A stretch of DNA of 16,650 nucleotides from Verrucomicrobiota bacterium. GTDB taxonomy: Bacteria; Verrucomicrobiota; Verrucomicrobiia; Opitutales; Opitutaceae. A program made the position numbers and the translations under genes. Below, one piece after another: positions 6,522 through 12,222 of the stretch; position 1 is the stretch's first letter; each line of letters opens with the position of its first letter. The stretch covers positions 1 through 16,650 of the forward strand of contig JAEWBF010000085.1 in NCBI GenBank assembly GCA_023391285.1. Reading direction: 5' to 3'. The notes under the pieces were generated by a model. That model had not been told where the DNA came from, did not search any database, and was given only the letters and a program-made list of their open reading frames with translations.

Positions 6522-6806
6522 ATGATTCTTCTCGGTCGCGATCTTCTCGACGCCTACATGCTCCGGCACGCCGACACCCGGCAGCCGCTGGCGAGCTGGG
6601 TTCAAGAAGTCGCCGCCGCCCGTTGGGTCACGCCGCAGGACATCAAAAGCCGCTATCGATCCGCCGACTTCCTCTCCGGAAATCGCGTGATCTTCAACCT
6701 GAAGGGAAATCACCACCGCATCGTCGTCGCCGTCAGCTACCAAGCCGGCATCGTCCGTGTGTCCTGGATCGGAACGCATGCGGAATACAGCAAACTCCGT
6801 TTTTAA
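6522..6806 (+). CDS. higB: HigB-family toxin (RelE superfamily mRNA interferase)
   Basis: A 94-aa protein matching the HigB_toxin family along its length: SWVQEVAAARWVTPQDIKSR, then a central RSADFLSGNRVIFNLKGNHH and the final RVSWIGTHAEYSKL, close to the family's 'NRvVFni.GN.yRLiv.i.y....v.i.fiGTHaeYdki'. HigB proteins cut mRNA on the ribosome. ATG 6522 was chosen over TTG 6516 as the family normally begins 'M.ii....L'. The higA gene follows after 16 bases and has its own Shine-Dalgarno. Toxin-first order is normal for higBA. Confidence 0.85.
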   Translation: MILLGRDLLDAYMLRHADTRQPLASWVQEVAAARWVTPQDIKSRYRSADFLSGNRVIFNLKGNHHRIVVAVSYQAGIVRVSWIGTHAEYSKLRF

Positions 6807-6822
6807 TCGAAAGGACCTTACC

Positions 6823-8019
6823 ATGCCCAAGCTCATCAAGACCCCCGAAGAATACGCCGCCGCCCTGCGTCGCGTGGACGAGCTCATGGCCTTGGACCCC
6901 GCTGCCGGCACAACGGAGGCGGACGAACTCGAACTGCTCGCTCACCTCGCCGAGACCTATGAGAAGGCGCGCTTCCCGATCGACCTGCCCGATCCGGTGG
7001 AGGCGATTAAGTTTCGCATGGAGCAGCAGGGGCTCAGCCAGCGCGATCTCGTGCCTTACTTCGGCAGCGCCAGCCGAGTATCCGAAGTTTTATCGCACAA
7101 GCGTCCCCTCAACCTGACCGCAGCACGGAAACTGCATGAGGGCTTGGGCATACCCGCCGCTGTCCTGCTTGGCGGTCGGGCCGAAACCCTGCCGCCGCTG
7201 GTGGAGGTGGAGCGCTTTCCTTTCGCGGAAATGTTCAAACGTGGTTGGTTCGGCTCTATTCCGGGCGGCCTGAGGGAGGCGCGCAAGCGGGCGGAGGATC
7301 TGCTCCAGTCGTTCTTCGGCCGGGCCTTCGATCTCAACGCGGTGCCCGCCTGCTATCGTCAGAAGATCCGCGCCGGTTGCGCCGTAGACCCCTATGCGCT
7401 CTGCGCCTGGAAAACCCGCGTGCTTCAAGTCGCGGAATCCGAGTCCGTCGGAAGCACCTTCCGGCGAGAGAATCTCACGCCGGCGTTCCTGCAAACCTTG
7501 GTCGGGCTGAGCGCTTTGAATGAAGGTCCTCGAGCCGCGGGCGAATTGCTGCGCCGCCAAGGCATCCGTCTCGTCATCGAGTCCCACCTGCCCGGCACAC
7601 ATCTGGACGGCGCGGCGCTGCAAACCCGTAAAGGAGAACCGGTGGTCGCGCTGACCCTGCGCCATGACCGCATCGACAACTTCTGGTTTACCCTTCTCCA
7701 CGAATTGGCCCATGTGAAACTGCATCTGGGCGAAGACGATCAGGACGCGTTTTTCGACGATATCGACGCAACGGGAGCCGACTGCGAAGCCGAGGCCGAC
7801 GCCTTGGCCTCGGCCATTTTGATCCCGGAAGAAGCCTGGCGGGAGTTCGCACGTCGCGCCGACTGGTCCGCGCCATCCGTCAAACGCGCCGCCCTCGCAT
7901 GGAATATCCATCCGGCCATCGTGGCCGGCCGCGTGCGTCGCGAAACCAAGAACCACCGGCTCCTCACGACCTTGGTCGGCTACAACACGCTTCGCCCATG
8001 CCTCCTTCCTGAGCGATGA
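6823..8019 (+). CDS. higA: HigA antitoxin fused to an ImmA/IrrE metallopeptidase domain
   Basis: A 398-aa protein, about four times a minimal HigA. Residues 1-60 are helical. Residues about 61-105 hold an HTH_XRE-type DNA-binding domain (MEQQGLSQRDLVPYFGSASR, VSEVLSHKRPLNLTAARKLH) as in HigA. The C-terminal half contains the ImmA/IrrE-type zinc motif HELAH (LLHELAHVKLHLG) with a downstream EAEADALASAILIPEEAW, where the acidic residue completes the metal site. Such peptidases cleave repressors or antitoxins in known phage and ICE systems. ATG 6823 has AAGGA at 6811-6815, whereas the upstream in-frame ATG lies inside higB. It follows higB by 16 bases and should be in one operon. The fusion suggests a conditionally regulated antitoxin. 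Confidence 0.85.
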   Translation: MPKLIKTPEEYAAALRRVDELMALDPAAGTTEADELELLAHLAETYEKARFPIDLPDPVEAIKFRMEQQGLSQRDLVPYFGSASRVSEVLSHKRPLNLTAARKLHEGLGIPAAVLLGGRAETLPPLVEVERFPFAEMFKRGWFGSIPGGLREARKRAEDLLQSFFGRAFDLNAVPACYRQKIRAGCAVDPYALCAWKTRVLQVAESESVGSTFRRENLTPAFLQTLVGLSALNEGPRAAGELLRRQGIRLVIESHLPGTHLDGAALQTRKGEPVVALTLRHDRIDNFWFTLLHELAHVKLHLGEDDQDAFFDDIDATGADCEAEADALASAILIPEEAWREFARRADWSAPSVKRAALAWNIHPAIVAGRVRRETKNHRLLTTLVGYNTLRPCLLPER

Positions 8020-8293
8020 CGATCCTCGTCGCCCAGGATTTCGGCGCACACCTCTCCGATGGCTCCACGAGGTCGGCACGCGAAATGTATGCGGGTGCGT
8101 TGTCTCGACGGTATGTCGGTGGGAATGCTGTGCTGGCTCAACGACGACTCCGGTGGGGAACTGCGCCGCTGCGTTGATCGCGTGTTCACGCACGAAGGAT
8201 TGATTCGGGGGAAAAGGAGGATCCGGTTCTGAGAGGGTTTATTCGATCTGAGCAGCTCGGTGCCGAATAGATGGAGTGAGCTGCTCGAATCCA
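8020..8293. other. Convergent gap between higA and the 8294-8836 gene
   Basis: No gene is supported. The right half contains the nested inverted repeat at 8242-8303. Short frames read in both directions but show no recognisable protein. Confidence 0.45.
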
Positions 8294-8303
8294 TTAGATC
8301 GAA
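8242..8303. repeat. Nested inverted repeat at the 3' end of the minus-strand gene
   Basis: Outer arms TTCGATCT (8242-8249) and AGATCGAA (8296-8303), inner arms GAGCAGCTC (8250-8258) and GAGCTGCTC (8278-8286). The left arms are contiguous; 9 bases lie between the right arms. It overlaps the last codons of the minus gene and could serve as its terminator. Confidence 0.45.
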
Positions 8304-8836
8304 TACTCGATCTCTGCCCATGCATCCGACGCCCCCTTCGTGTCGCACGCGTCCGCGGCGAGCCTTGTTTGGACGCGGAGTTTCGAAAGGGCAGACGCTG
8401 CGCCCCTCGCGTTCGCCGCATCGATCTTTTTGTCAACGAGCTGTTTGTAGATGCTTCGTTCCAACCGGTATTCGAGAGCCGCGTCAGACAGGGTTAGGAC
8501 GCGGGCGCGGGAACGTGCACCGAACAGAGAGGACACGGACTTCCGCTCGACAGAGGTCAATTCCCATCCAGTCGTGCGTCGTGTGAGCAGGATGACCGTG
8601 GATGCAGCGGCGTGTCCGTAGGCGCACGGCATATATTCGGGGCCCACGTAGTATGTGGCTCCCGGTTTGAGGCGCGCCGGGAGGGAGTGTTCTTCGAGGA
8701 GTTCTTCCGCGAGATTTGAGGCGCGGAAGAGGTCACTAATGTCGAGCGTGCGAGCCGTCGCCTTGCCCTGAGCGAGTTGCAGTTGTTGTTCGAGTTTCGC
8801 GATAACGCGAGGACTGTCCTTAATGATGGTTGCCAT
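8294..8836 (-). CDS. Hypothetical protein, 180 aa
   Basis: I do not recognise a family. The protein is probably cytoplasmic: no signal peptide or membrane helix. The N-terminal 45 residues are helical and charged (VIAKLEQQLQLAQGK, then FRASNLAEELLEEHSL). The middle (residues 58-100, ATYYVGPEYMPCAYGHAAAS, TVILLTRRTTGWELTSVERK) looks like a beta-sheet domain; the C-terminal 80 residues are helical. ATG 8834-8836 has no purine-rich binding site but a two-tier hairpin just upstream. It stands alone between HigBA and the mobilization region. GC-rich third positions in this frame support real coding. Confidence 0.55.
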   Translation of the reverse strand: MATIIKDSPRVIAKLEQQLQLAQGKATARTLDISDLFRASNLAEELLEEHSLPARLKPGATYYVGPEYMPCAYGHAAASTVILLTRRTTGWELTSVERKSVSSLFGARSRARVLTLSDAALEYRLERSIYKQLVDKKIDAANARGAASALSKLRVQTRLAADACDTKGASDAWAEIEYSI

Positions 8837-8842
8837 ATTGGA

Positions 8843-8884
8843 TCGGCCGTGGGCTGTGCGGAATGCACAGCAATACTAGGCCGA
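8843..8884 (-). promoter_or_regulatory. Two-tier hairpin upstream of the 8294-8836 gene
   Basis: TCGGCC (8843-8848) pairs with GGCCGA (8879-8884), and inside it GCTGTGC (8853-8859) pairs with GCACAGC (8865-8871) over a GGAAT loop. It occupies positions 7-48 upstream of the ATG. The inner hairpin resembles the apex of the attC site at 15834-15849 (CTGTGC-GTAA-GCACAG). It may be an operator, a leader RNA structure, or an attC-like relic. Confidence 0.45.
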
Positions 8885-9097
8885 CCGAATCCTAGCATGG
8901 CCCCTGTTCGCGCCGGATTTTTCGACGATACCGTGGCACCAGCTGGTAGCAGAGGAGGGCAGCGAAGCGATCTCGCGCTTTCGCTTGGTCTACGACGATC
9001 TGTTTCGACCGCAGCGACATCTGATTTCAACGTGTCGCTGAGGTCGCGGCAACGCGGCGCCTCGGGGATGGAGGCGTGGAAGAAGGGGAAGGGGGAA

Positions 9098-9121
9098 GGC
9101 ACCTCTGCTTTGAGAGGTGCC
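9098..9121 (+). repeat. Perfect 9-bp stem hairpin
   Basis: GGCACCTCT (9098-9106) and AGAGGTGCC (9113-9121) are separated by 6 bases. No T-run follows. It ends 4 bases before the ATG at 9126 and could hide that gene's GAGAGG binding site in the stem, which would dampen translation. Confidence 0.5.
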
Positions 9122-9125
9122 GGAC

Positions 9126-9389
9126 ATGCGCTCTCTCCAGCCCGCAAAGGTCGCATGGGAGAAAGCACTTTTTGCGGCCGCCGCATTATCCGTAGCTCTC
9201 CTGAGTTCTTTGATTTGGCAGGTTTGCTGGATCTGTCTCGGACGCGTCCGCGGCGGCAGTCTCGCGGCGAGAGCTCATCGGATAGCGCCCGCCTTTAAGA
9301 TCACCTGTTCTCTGAATCGGGCAATCGGACGCATCCGATGCGTTCTGTGGCTGCCCACCCAGATACTTGTTGGACGCGTCCGCTTGTGA
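9126..9389 (+). CDS. Possible small membrane protein, 87 aa
   Basis: An ATG start follows GAGAGG by about 9 bases. Residues 10-35 (EKALFAAAALSVALLSSLIW, QVCWICLG) form one strong membrane helix. The rest is basic and unrecognised, and the frame passes through two GGACGCGTCC palindromes, so the 3' part may be non-coding. It might be a mobilization accessory membrane protein or a chance frame. Confidence 0.3.
   Translation: MRSLQPAKVAWEKALFAAAALSVALLSSLIWQVCWICLGRVRGGSLAARAHRIAPAFKITCSLNRAIGRIRCVLWLPTQILVGRVRL
9239..9250. repeat. GGACGCGTCC palindrome, copy 1 (12-bp CGGACGCGTCCG)
   Basis: A perfect 12-bp palindrome containing the shared 10-mer at 9240-9249. A one-mismatch form, CGGACGCATCCG, follows at 9326-9337. 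Confidence 0.75.
9372..9381. repeat. GGACGCGTCC palindrome, copy 2
   Basis: Exact 10-mer in the DNA leading to the mobilization operon. A one-mismatch form GGATGCGTCC follows at 9471-9480. Confidence 0.75.
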
Positions 9390-9708
9390 TCTCGTGCTGC
9401 ATACAATCCCTTACAACCGGAACATCGGTCTAATCAGCAGCAATGATCTCCGCCTCATCCGCGACAAAAGGGATGCGTCCAAGGACCCGACGGGTGGGTT
9501 TCGCGGAAACCCGTCACTAAAGGGAACGCAACCCACAGTGGATGGTAAGTTATTGGCGCTATGCTGGGCGGGGCAAATAATTTGGAGACGAATTAATCGT
9601 CAGATAATCAGCGATTAAAGCAAAAAACGAGCCTGCCGCCAACTTAGCAAGCGGCGAGGGTTTGGGCGGAAAAAGCACCTCCCACGAATGCCGTGCTAGG
9701 ATTGGTCC
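9390..9708. other. Structured non-coding region, candidate oriT
   Basis: No convincing gene lies in these roughly 320 bases directly upstream of the mobilization operon. They contain GGGTTTC-GCG-GAAACCC (9496-9512), flanked by GAC/GTC and overlapped by the alternative pair GTGGGTT/AACCCAC (9494-9500, 9530-9536), and an AT-rich stretch at 9540-9630. A GC-rich block follows near 9633-9675 with CCGCC...GGCGG-type inverted repeats, then AAAAAGCACCTCCC. MobA-type relaxases often act at an inverted repeat followed by a short conserved nick sequence next to their genes, so this is the best oriT candidate. I cannot fix a nick site. Confidence 0.35.
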
Positions 9709-10140
9709 ATGGACTCCTCCAGCACCGCCATTCACCCCCGTCTAGAGCGTGATCGCCTCCGGAAGCAGCGAGAGCGCGCTGCACTCGCCGAGGTCGGCTT
9801 GCGAGCTGTCCGGGTGTATCTCACCGCCGCCGAATATGCGGCAATTCAAGCGAAAGCGCAAGTCGAAGGCTGGGACGTTGTCTTTAGCCCAGCGGCACGG
9901 CGCGACCAGATCCTACGGGGTGTTGCCGTAGATCTTACCGCGATGTTGGCGGCGCGACGGCTCGATGTCCCAAACCAACCTACGCCGAAGCCTACATCGG
10001 GCGCCCCTACATCTCCCGCCCGCAAGAACGCTCGTAGGAGGGAAGCAGCGGATCACGACACGTCAGTCGACGAAGCGCGTCACAGTGCTCCGCTGCTCGA
10101 CGGCAATCAGACGGAGTTCGCGTGGGTAGCAGAAAAATGA
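9709..10140 (+). CDS. First gene of the mobilization operon, unknown, 143 aa
   Basis: Not recognised as a named family. Residues 10-50 (LERDRLRKQRERAALAEVGL, RAVRVYLTAAEYAAIQAKAQ) combine a basic helix with a strand-helix pattern such as seen in ribbon-helix-helix-type DNA-binding proteins ('vrvyLt.aE...i'). The C-terminal 50 residues are Pro/Ser/basic and probably disordered. Its stop overlaps the next start (ATGA, 10137-10140), so it is coupled to the MobC-like gene. A role as a relaxosome accessory or operon regulator is likely by position. ATG 9709 lies in a weak ribosome-binding context. Confidence 0.6.
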   Translation: MDSSSTAIHPRLERDRLRKQRERAALAEVGLRAVRVYLTAAEYAAIQAKAQVEGWDVVFSPAARRDQILRGVAVDLTAMLAARRLDVPNQPTPKPTSGAPTSPARKNARRREAADHDTSVDEARHSAPLLDGNQTEFAWVAEK

Positions 10141-10523
10141 AAACCGGCAAGAATACGATTGTCCGACGAAAGCCCGCGAAAGTCATTCGAATGTCGTTTC
10201 GCGTTTCGGCAGCGGAAGCCGAGCAACTCGGTCACTTGGCGCGTGCGTCCGGCTTCGAAATAAGTGATTACATCAGAGCCCGGCTGTTTCGGGGGAGTCG
10301 CTGCCGGAAAGCAGCGACCGCTCCGACGTCGGAAAATAATCAAAGCCAACGGCTGGTAATGTGGGTCGCGCAGCGGCTCCAAGGTAAAGGCTTCGATTTG
10401 TCGTCCGCATTGAATGAGGGGGAAGCACGGGAATGTTGGAGCGAAATTAGCCAGATCTGCAGGACCTTGGAGGAGTTCGTGCACGGACGCGTCCGTTTTT
10501 CTCCGGAGGACTCCGGCGAATGA
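10137..10523 (+). CDS. mobC: MobC-like relaxosome protein (ribbon-helix-helix)
   Basis: A 128-aa protein. Residues about 16-52 (VIRMSFRVSAAEAEQLGHLA, RASGFEISDYIRARLF) are a ribbon-helix-helix DNA-binding domain with the pattern of MobC/NikA-type proteins: 'R.s.Rvs..E...l...A...g...s.yiR..lf'. The C-terminal half (SQRLVMWVAQRLQGKGFDLS) is helical. MobC-type proteins bind oriT, help melt it and recruit the relaxase. ATG 10137 was chosen for its 4-base overlap with the upstream stop. The stop overlaps the relaxase start (ATGA at 10520), and a 14-bp palindrome lies near the gene's 3' end. Confidence 0.75.
   Translation: MKTGKNTIVRRKPAKVIRMSFRVSAAEAEQLGHLARASGFEISDYIRARLFRGSRCRKAATAPTSENNQSQRLVMWVAQRLQGKGFDLSSALNEGEARECWSEISQICRTLEEFVHGRVRFSPEDSGE
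10483..10496. repeat. GGACGCGTCC palindrome, copy 3 (14-bp ACGGACGCGTCCGT)
   Basis: A perfect 14-bp palindrome followed by five T's, located inside mobC 24 bases before the relaxase start. It could act as an operator, a weak intra-operon terminator or a processing hairpin. Confidence 0.75.
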
Positions 10524-12220
10524 AGCTAACGATCTACAGTTCACAGCGCTTTTTCGGGCGGTATGCTCTTGGTTCGCTCGACCATAAAGGAAGGACGCGT
10601 CCCTATCCGCCAGAACTATTGCGCGGAGATCCCAGCGGATTCGACCGGGTTTGTGCCGGACTTGGTGGCAAAGGTAGCCGGCCAATCCACGACTGCGTCG
10701 TCGCTGCTTTTGCCGAGCCTTGGGAGACGGTGTGCGACCACTGGCTCCCAATCAGCGAAGAAATCCATTCCGCGATGTTTGCGGGGCTGGATGCGTCCGA
10801 GTTCGTATCGGCGGCGGTCCTTCACCGCACCAACGAGCGGTGTCATGTGCATATCGCCGTCGCGCGTGTGCATCTTAAGACCGGACGCCCCGTCGGGCTC
10901 TTTAACTGCTCGACGAGCGATGTAGCGCTCTTTGCGACTCTATCGAGCCTCCTCAGCTTGGAACACGGATTCCGTGATCCACACGATCCGGCACAGCTAA
11001 GCCTAACGGACCATCCTCCGAAAGCCATCCCGGGGAAACACGAGATCTGGCGCACGCTCGATGACCTGGTTACCAGTTGGTTCGCGTTCGGCCGGGTGTC
11101 TGACCGGACGACGTTACTCGCCGCGTTTGCGGCGGACGGGATTCCGGTCACTCGCGCTGACGGAACTTCGATCACAATTTGCTATGACGGAACCGAAATA
11201 TCCCTCCGCGGGAAAAAATACGCACACCAATTCCGCTACGTCGCAGACGATGTCTGCCTATGCGCGAGTCCAGTTGGTCGAGACTCAAGTCCGGACTCTG
11301 ATGGCCGACTTCGACGCCTTCACGCGGAGTTGCCAGGCCTCATTGGCGACCGCGCACAACGAAACGCAAAAAACTACGGCAACCGTCCGGTCGTGGCTCG
11401 TCCGCTTACGCGACGCGAATGGAATCGATATCACTCGGGTCTCCGGCCAGCTCCGCTCGCTGCAGTCTCAGTGCGCGAATCTCACAGCGAGGGTCAACGA
11501 CTTGGAGGCCGGCTCGCGCCAGGTCGAGCAGGACTTACGCCTCCTGCGAAGCCAGTGGATGGCGCAGGCGGACTTCCCGCGGTCGGCATTTGTGCAGGTG
11601 CTCGAGTTGTTTTTCGTGGGCGACCCGCACCGGAACCAACGGAAGCTCCACCTGTTGCTGGCGTCGATCGCAGTGATGCTGCTCGCAATAGGGGTGATAG
11701 TGGGACGTCTACTGCCGGCGCTTTAAGTGGCGAACCGAAGACCTCCGCGAGCTGGATATCCGAAACTGCGGAAGACTGGTGGGATTCGTTCAAGAAAAAA
11801 TCTTTATATGAATACGATCACATTATTACAGGAGCAGGTCGCGATCTTACGACATCAGGTGGAGTCATTGAGGAAGCAGTTGGCAACATCCGAGAAAGAA
11901 GTGGTCGCATTGCAGAAGGACGTGCAGCAATTGCTGGTGCAGTTAGGCGAATGGGAGTTGCGATGGACCGAATTTTCGGCGCCGACGCAAAACATCGGCC
12001 GCAGCGATTTGGAGCAGTTGCACAAAGCAATCCAAGCGCAGGAACGTCGCTTTCGTCAAGGGATGCAGCTGTTGGCACAGACGCATGTGGAATATTGTCA
12101 GATGCGCGAACACCTGGAACAGGGCTTGCGAGCGCTCGCGAATTTGAGGCGTTAAGCTGGGCCATTGCGTTTCCCGACACGGGTGAACCTTCCGCTGAGG
12201 TCCACATAGATATTAGATAA
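10520..12220 (+). CDS. mobA: MobA-type relaxase, 566 aa
   Basis: The N-terminal domain (about 1-245) has the relaxase histidine motif H109-V-H111 in NERCHVHIAVARVHLKTGRP, matching the 'H.HivvnRv....G+.v' motif of MobA/VirD2 relaxases (Relaxase PF03432 type). The enzyme nicks oriT and pilots the strand. The catalytic Tyr should be near the N-terminus (candidates Y6, Y15, Y29), but I cannot choose. From about residue 245 to 430 the protein is Pro/Arg/Gly-rich and poorly ordered; the tail has a plausible helical end (ETAEDWWDSFKKKSLYEYDH). Two other good frames lie inside the 3' half. Start and stop are tightly packed: ATGA overlap with mobC, GGAGGA upstream, and the next gene starts 2 bases after the stop. 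Confidence 0.75.
   Translation: MKLTIYSSQRFFGRYALGSLDHKGRTRPYPPELLRGDPSGFDRVCAGLGGKGSRPIHDCVVAAFAEPWETVCDHWLPISEEIHSAMFAGLDASEFVSAAVLHRTNERCHVHIAVARVHLKTGRPVGLFNCSTSDVALFATLSSLLSLEHGFRDPHDPAQLSLTDHPPKAIPGKHEIWRTLDDLVTSWFAFGRVSDRTTLLAAFAADGIPVTRADGTSITICYDGTEISLRGKKYAHQFRYVADDVCLCASPVGRDSSPDSDGRLRRLHAELPGLIGDRAQRNAKNYGNRPVVARPLTRREWNRYHSGLRPAPLAAVSVRESHSEGQRLGGRLAPGRAGLTPPAKPVDGAGGLPAVGICAGARVVFRGRPAPEPTEAPPVAGVDRSDAARNRGDSGTSTAGALSGEPKTSASWISETAEDWWDSFKKKSLYEYDHIITGAGRDLTTSGGVIEEAVGNIRERSGRIAEGRAAIAGAVRRMGVAMDRIFGADAKHRPQRFGAVAQSNPSAGTSLSSRDAAVGTDACGILSDARTPGTGLASAREFEALSWAIAFPDTGEPSAEVHIDIR
10593..10602. repeat. GGACGCGTCC palindrome, copy 4
   Basis: Exact 10-mer near the relaxase 5' end. 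A one-mismatch GGATGCGTCC follows at 10789-10798. Confidence 0.7.
11250..11726 (+). CDS. MobB-like coiled-coil/membrane protein encoded inside mobA
   Basis: A 158-aa frame, starting MSAYARVQLVETQVRTLM, lies wholly inside the relaxase gene in another frame. It has heptad-like helices (SGQLRSLQSQCANLTARVND, LEAGSRQVEQDLRLLRSQW) and ends with a clear membrane helix (LLLASIAVMLLAIGVIVGRL). Third positions in this frame are more GC-rich than in the relaxase frame, so this frame looks strongly selected. RSF1010 encodes MobB, a membrane-associated mobilization protein, inside mobA in the same manner; the architecture suggests the same role (linking relaxosome to membrane or coupling protein). An upstream in-frame ATG at 11184 is possible. 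No clear Shine-Dalgarno precedes either start. Confidence 0.6.
   Translation: MSAYARVQLVETQVRTLMADFDAFTRSCQASLATAHNETQKTTATVRSWLVRLRDANGIDITRVSGQLRSLQSQCANLTARVNDLEAGSRQVEQDLRLLRSQWMAQADFPRSAFVQVLELFFVGDPHRNQRKLHLLLASIAVMLLAIGVIVGRLLPAL
11808..12155 (+). CDS. Second coiled-coil protein encoded inside mobA
   Basis: A 115-aa frame, in the same frame as the preceding embedded gene and wholly within the relaxase 3' end. The sequence is almost continuous heptads (ITLLQEQVAILRHQVESLRK, QLATSEKEVVALQKDVQQLL), then a Trp-containing break and a second helix pair (LEQLHKAIQAQERRFRQGM). No signal peptide or membrane segment. I do not recognise the family. It may act with the membrane-anchored coiled-coil protein just upstream. 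The local DNA before the start is A/T-rich (AAGAAAAAATCTTTAT), which could favour initiation without a Shine-Dalgarno. Confidence 0.5.
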   Translation: MNTITLLQEQVAILRHQVESLRKQLATSEKEVVALQKDVQQLLVQLGEWELRWTEFSAPTQNIGRSDLEQLHKAIQAQERRFRQGMQLLAQTHVEYCQMREHLEQGLRALANLRR

Positions 12221-12222
12221 CC

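Noticed and set aside
7090..8193. 367-codon frame antisense to higA
   Set aside because: The plus frame has HTH and HELAH motifs; the antisense protein is Arg/Gly-rich without family features.
9367..9618. 83-codon frame before the mob operon
   Set aside because: TTG start on a palindrome, no Shine-Dalgarno, passes through hairpins, no recognisable protein.
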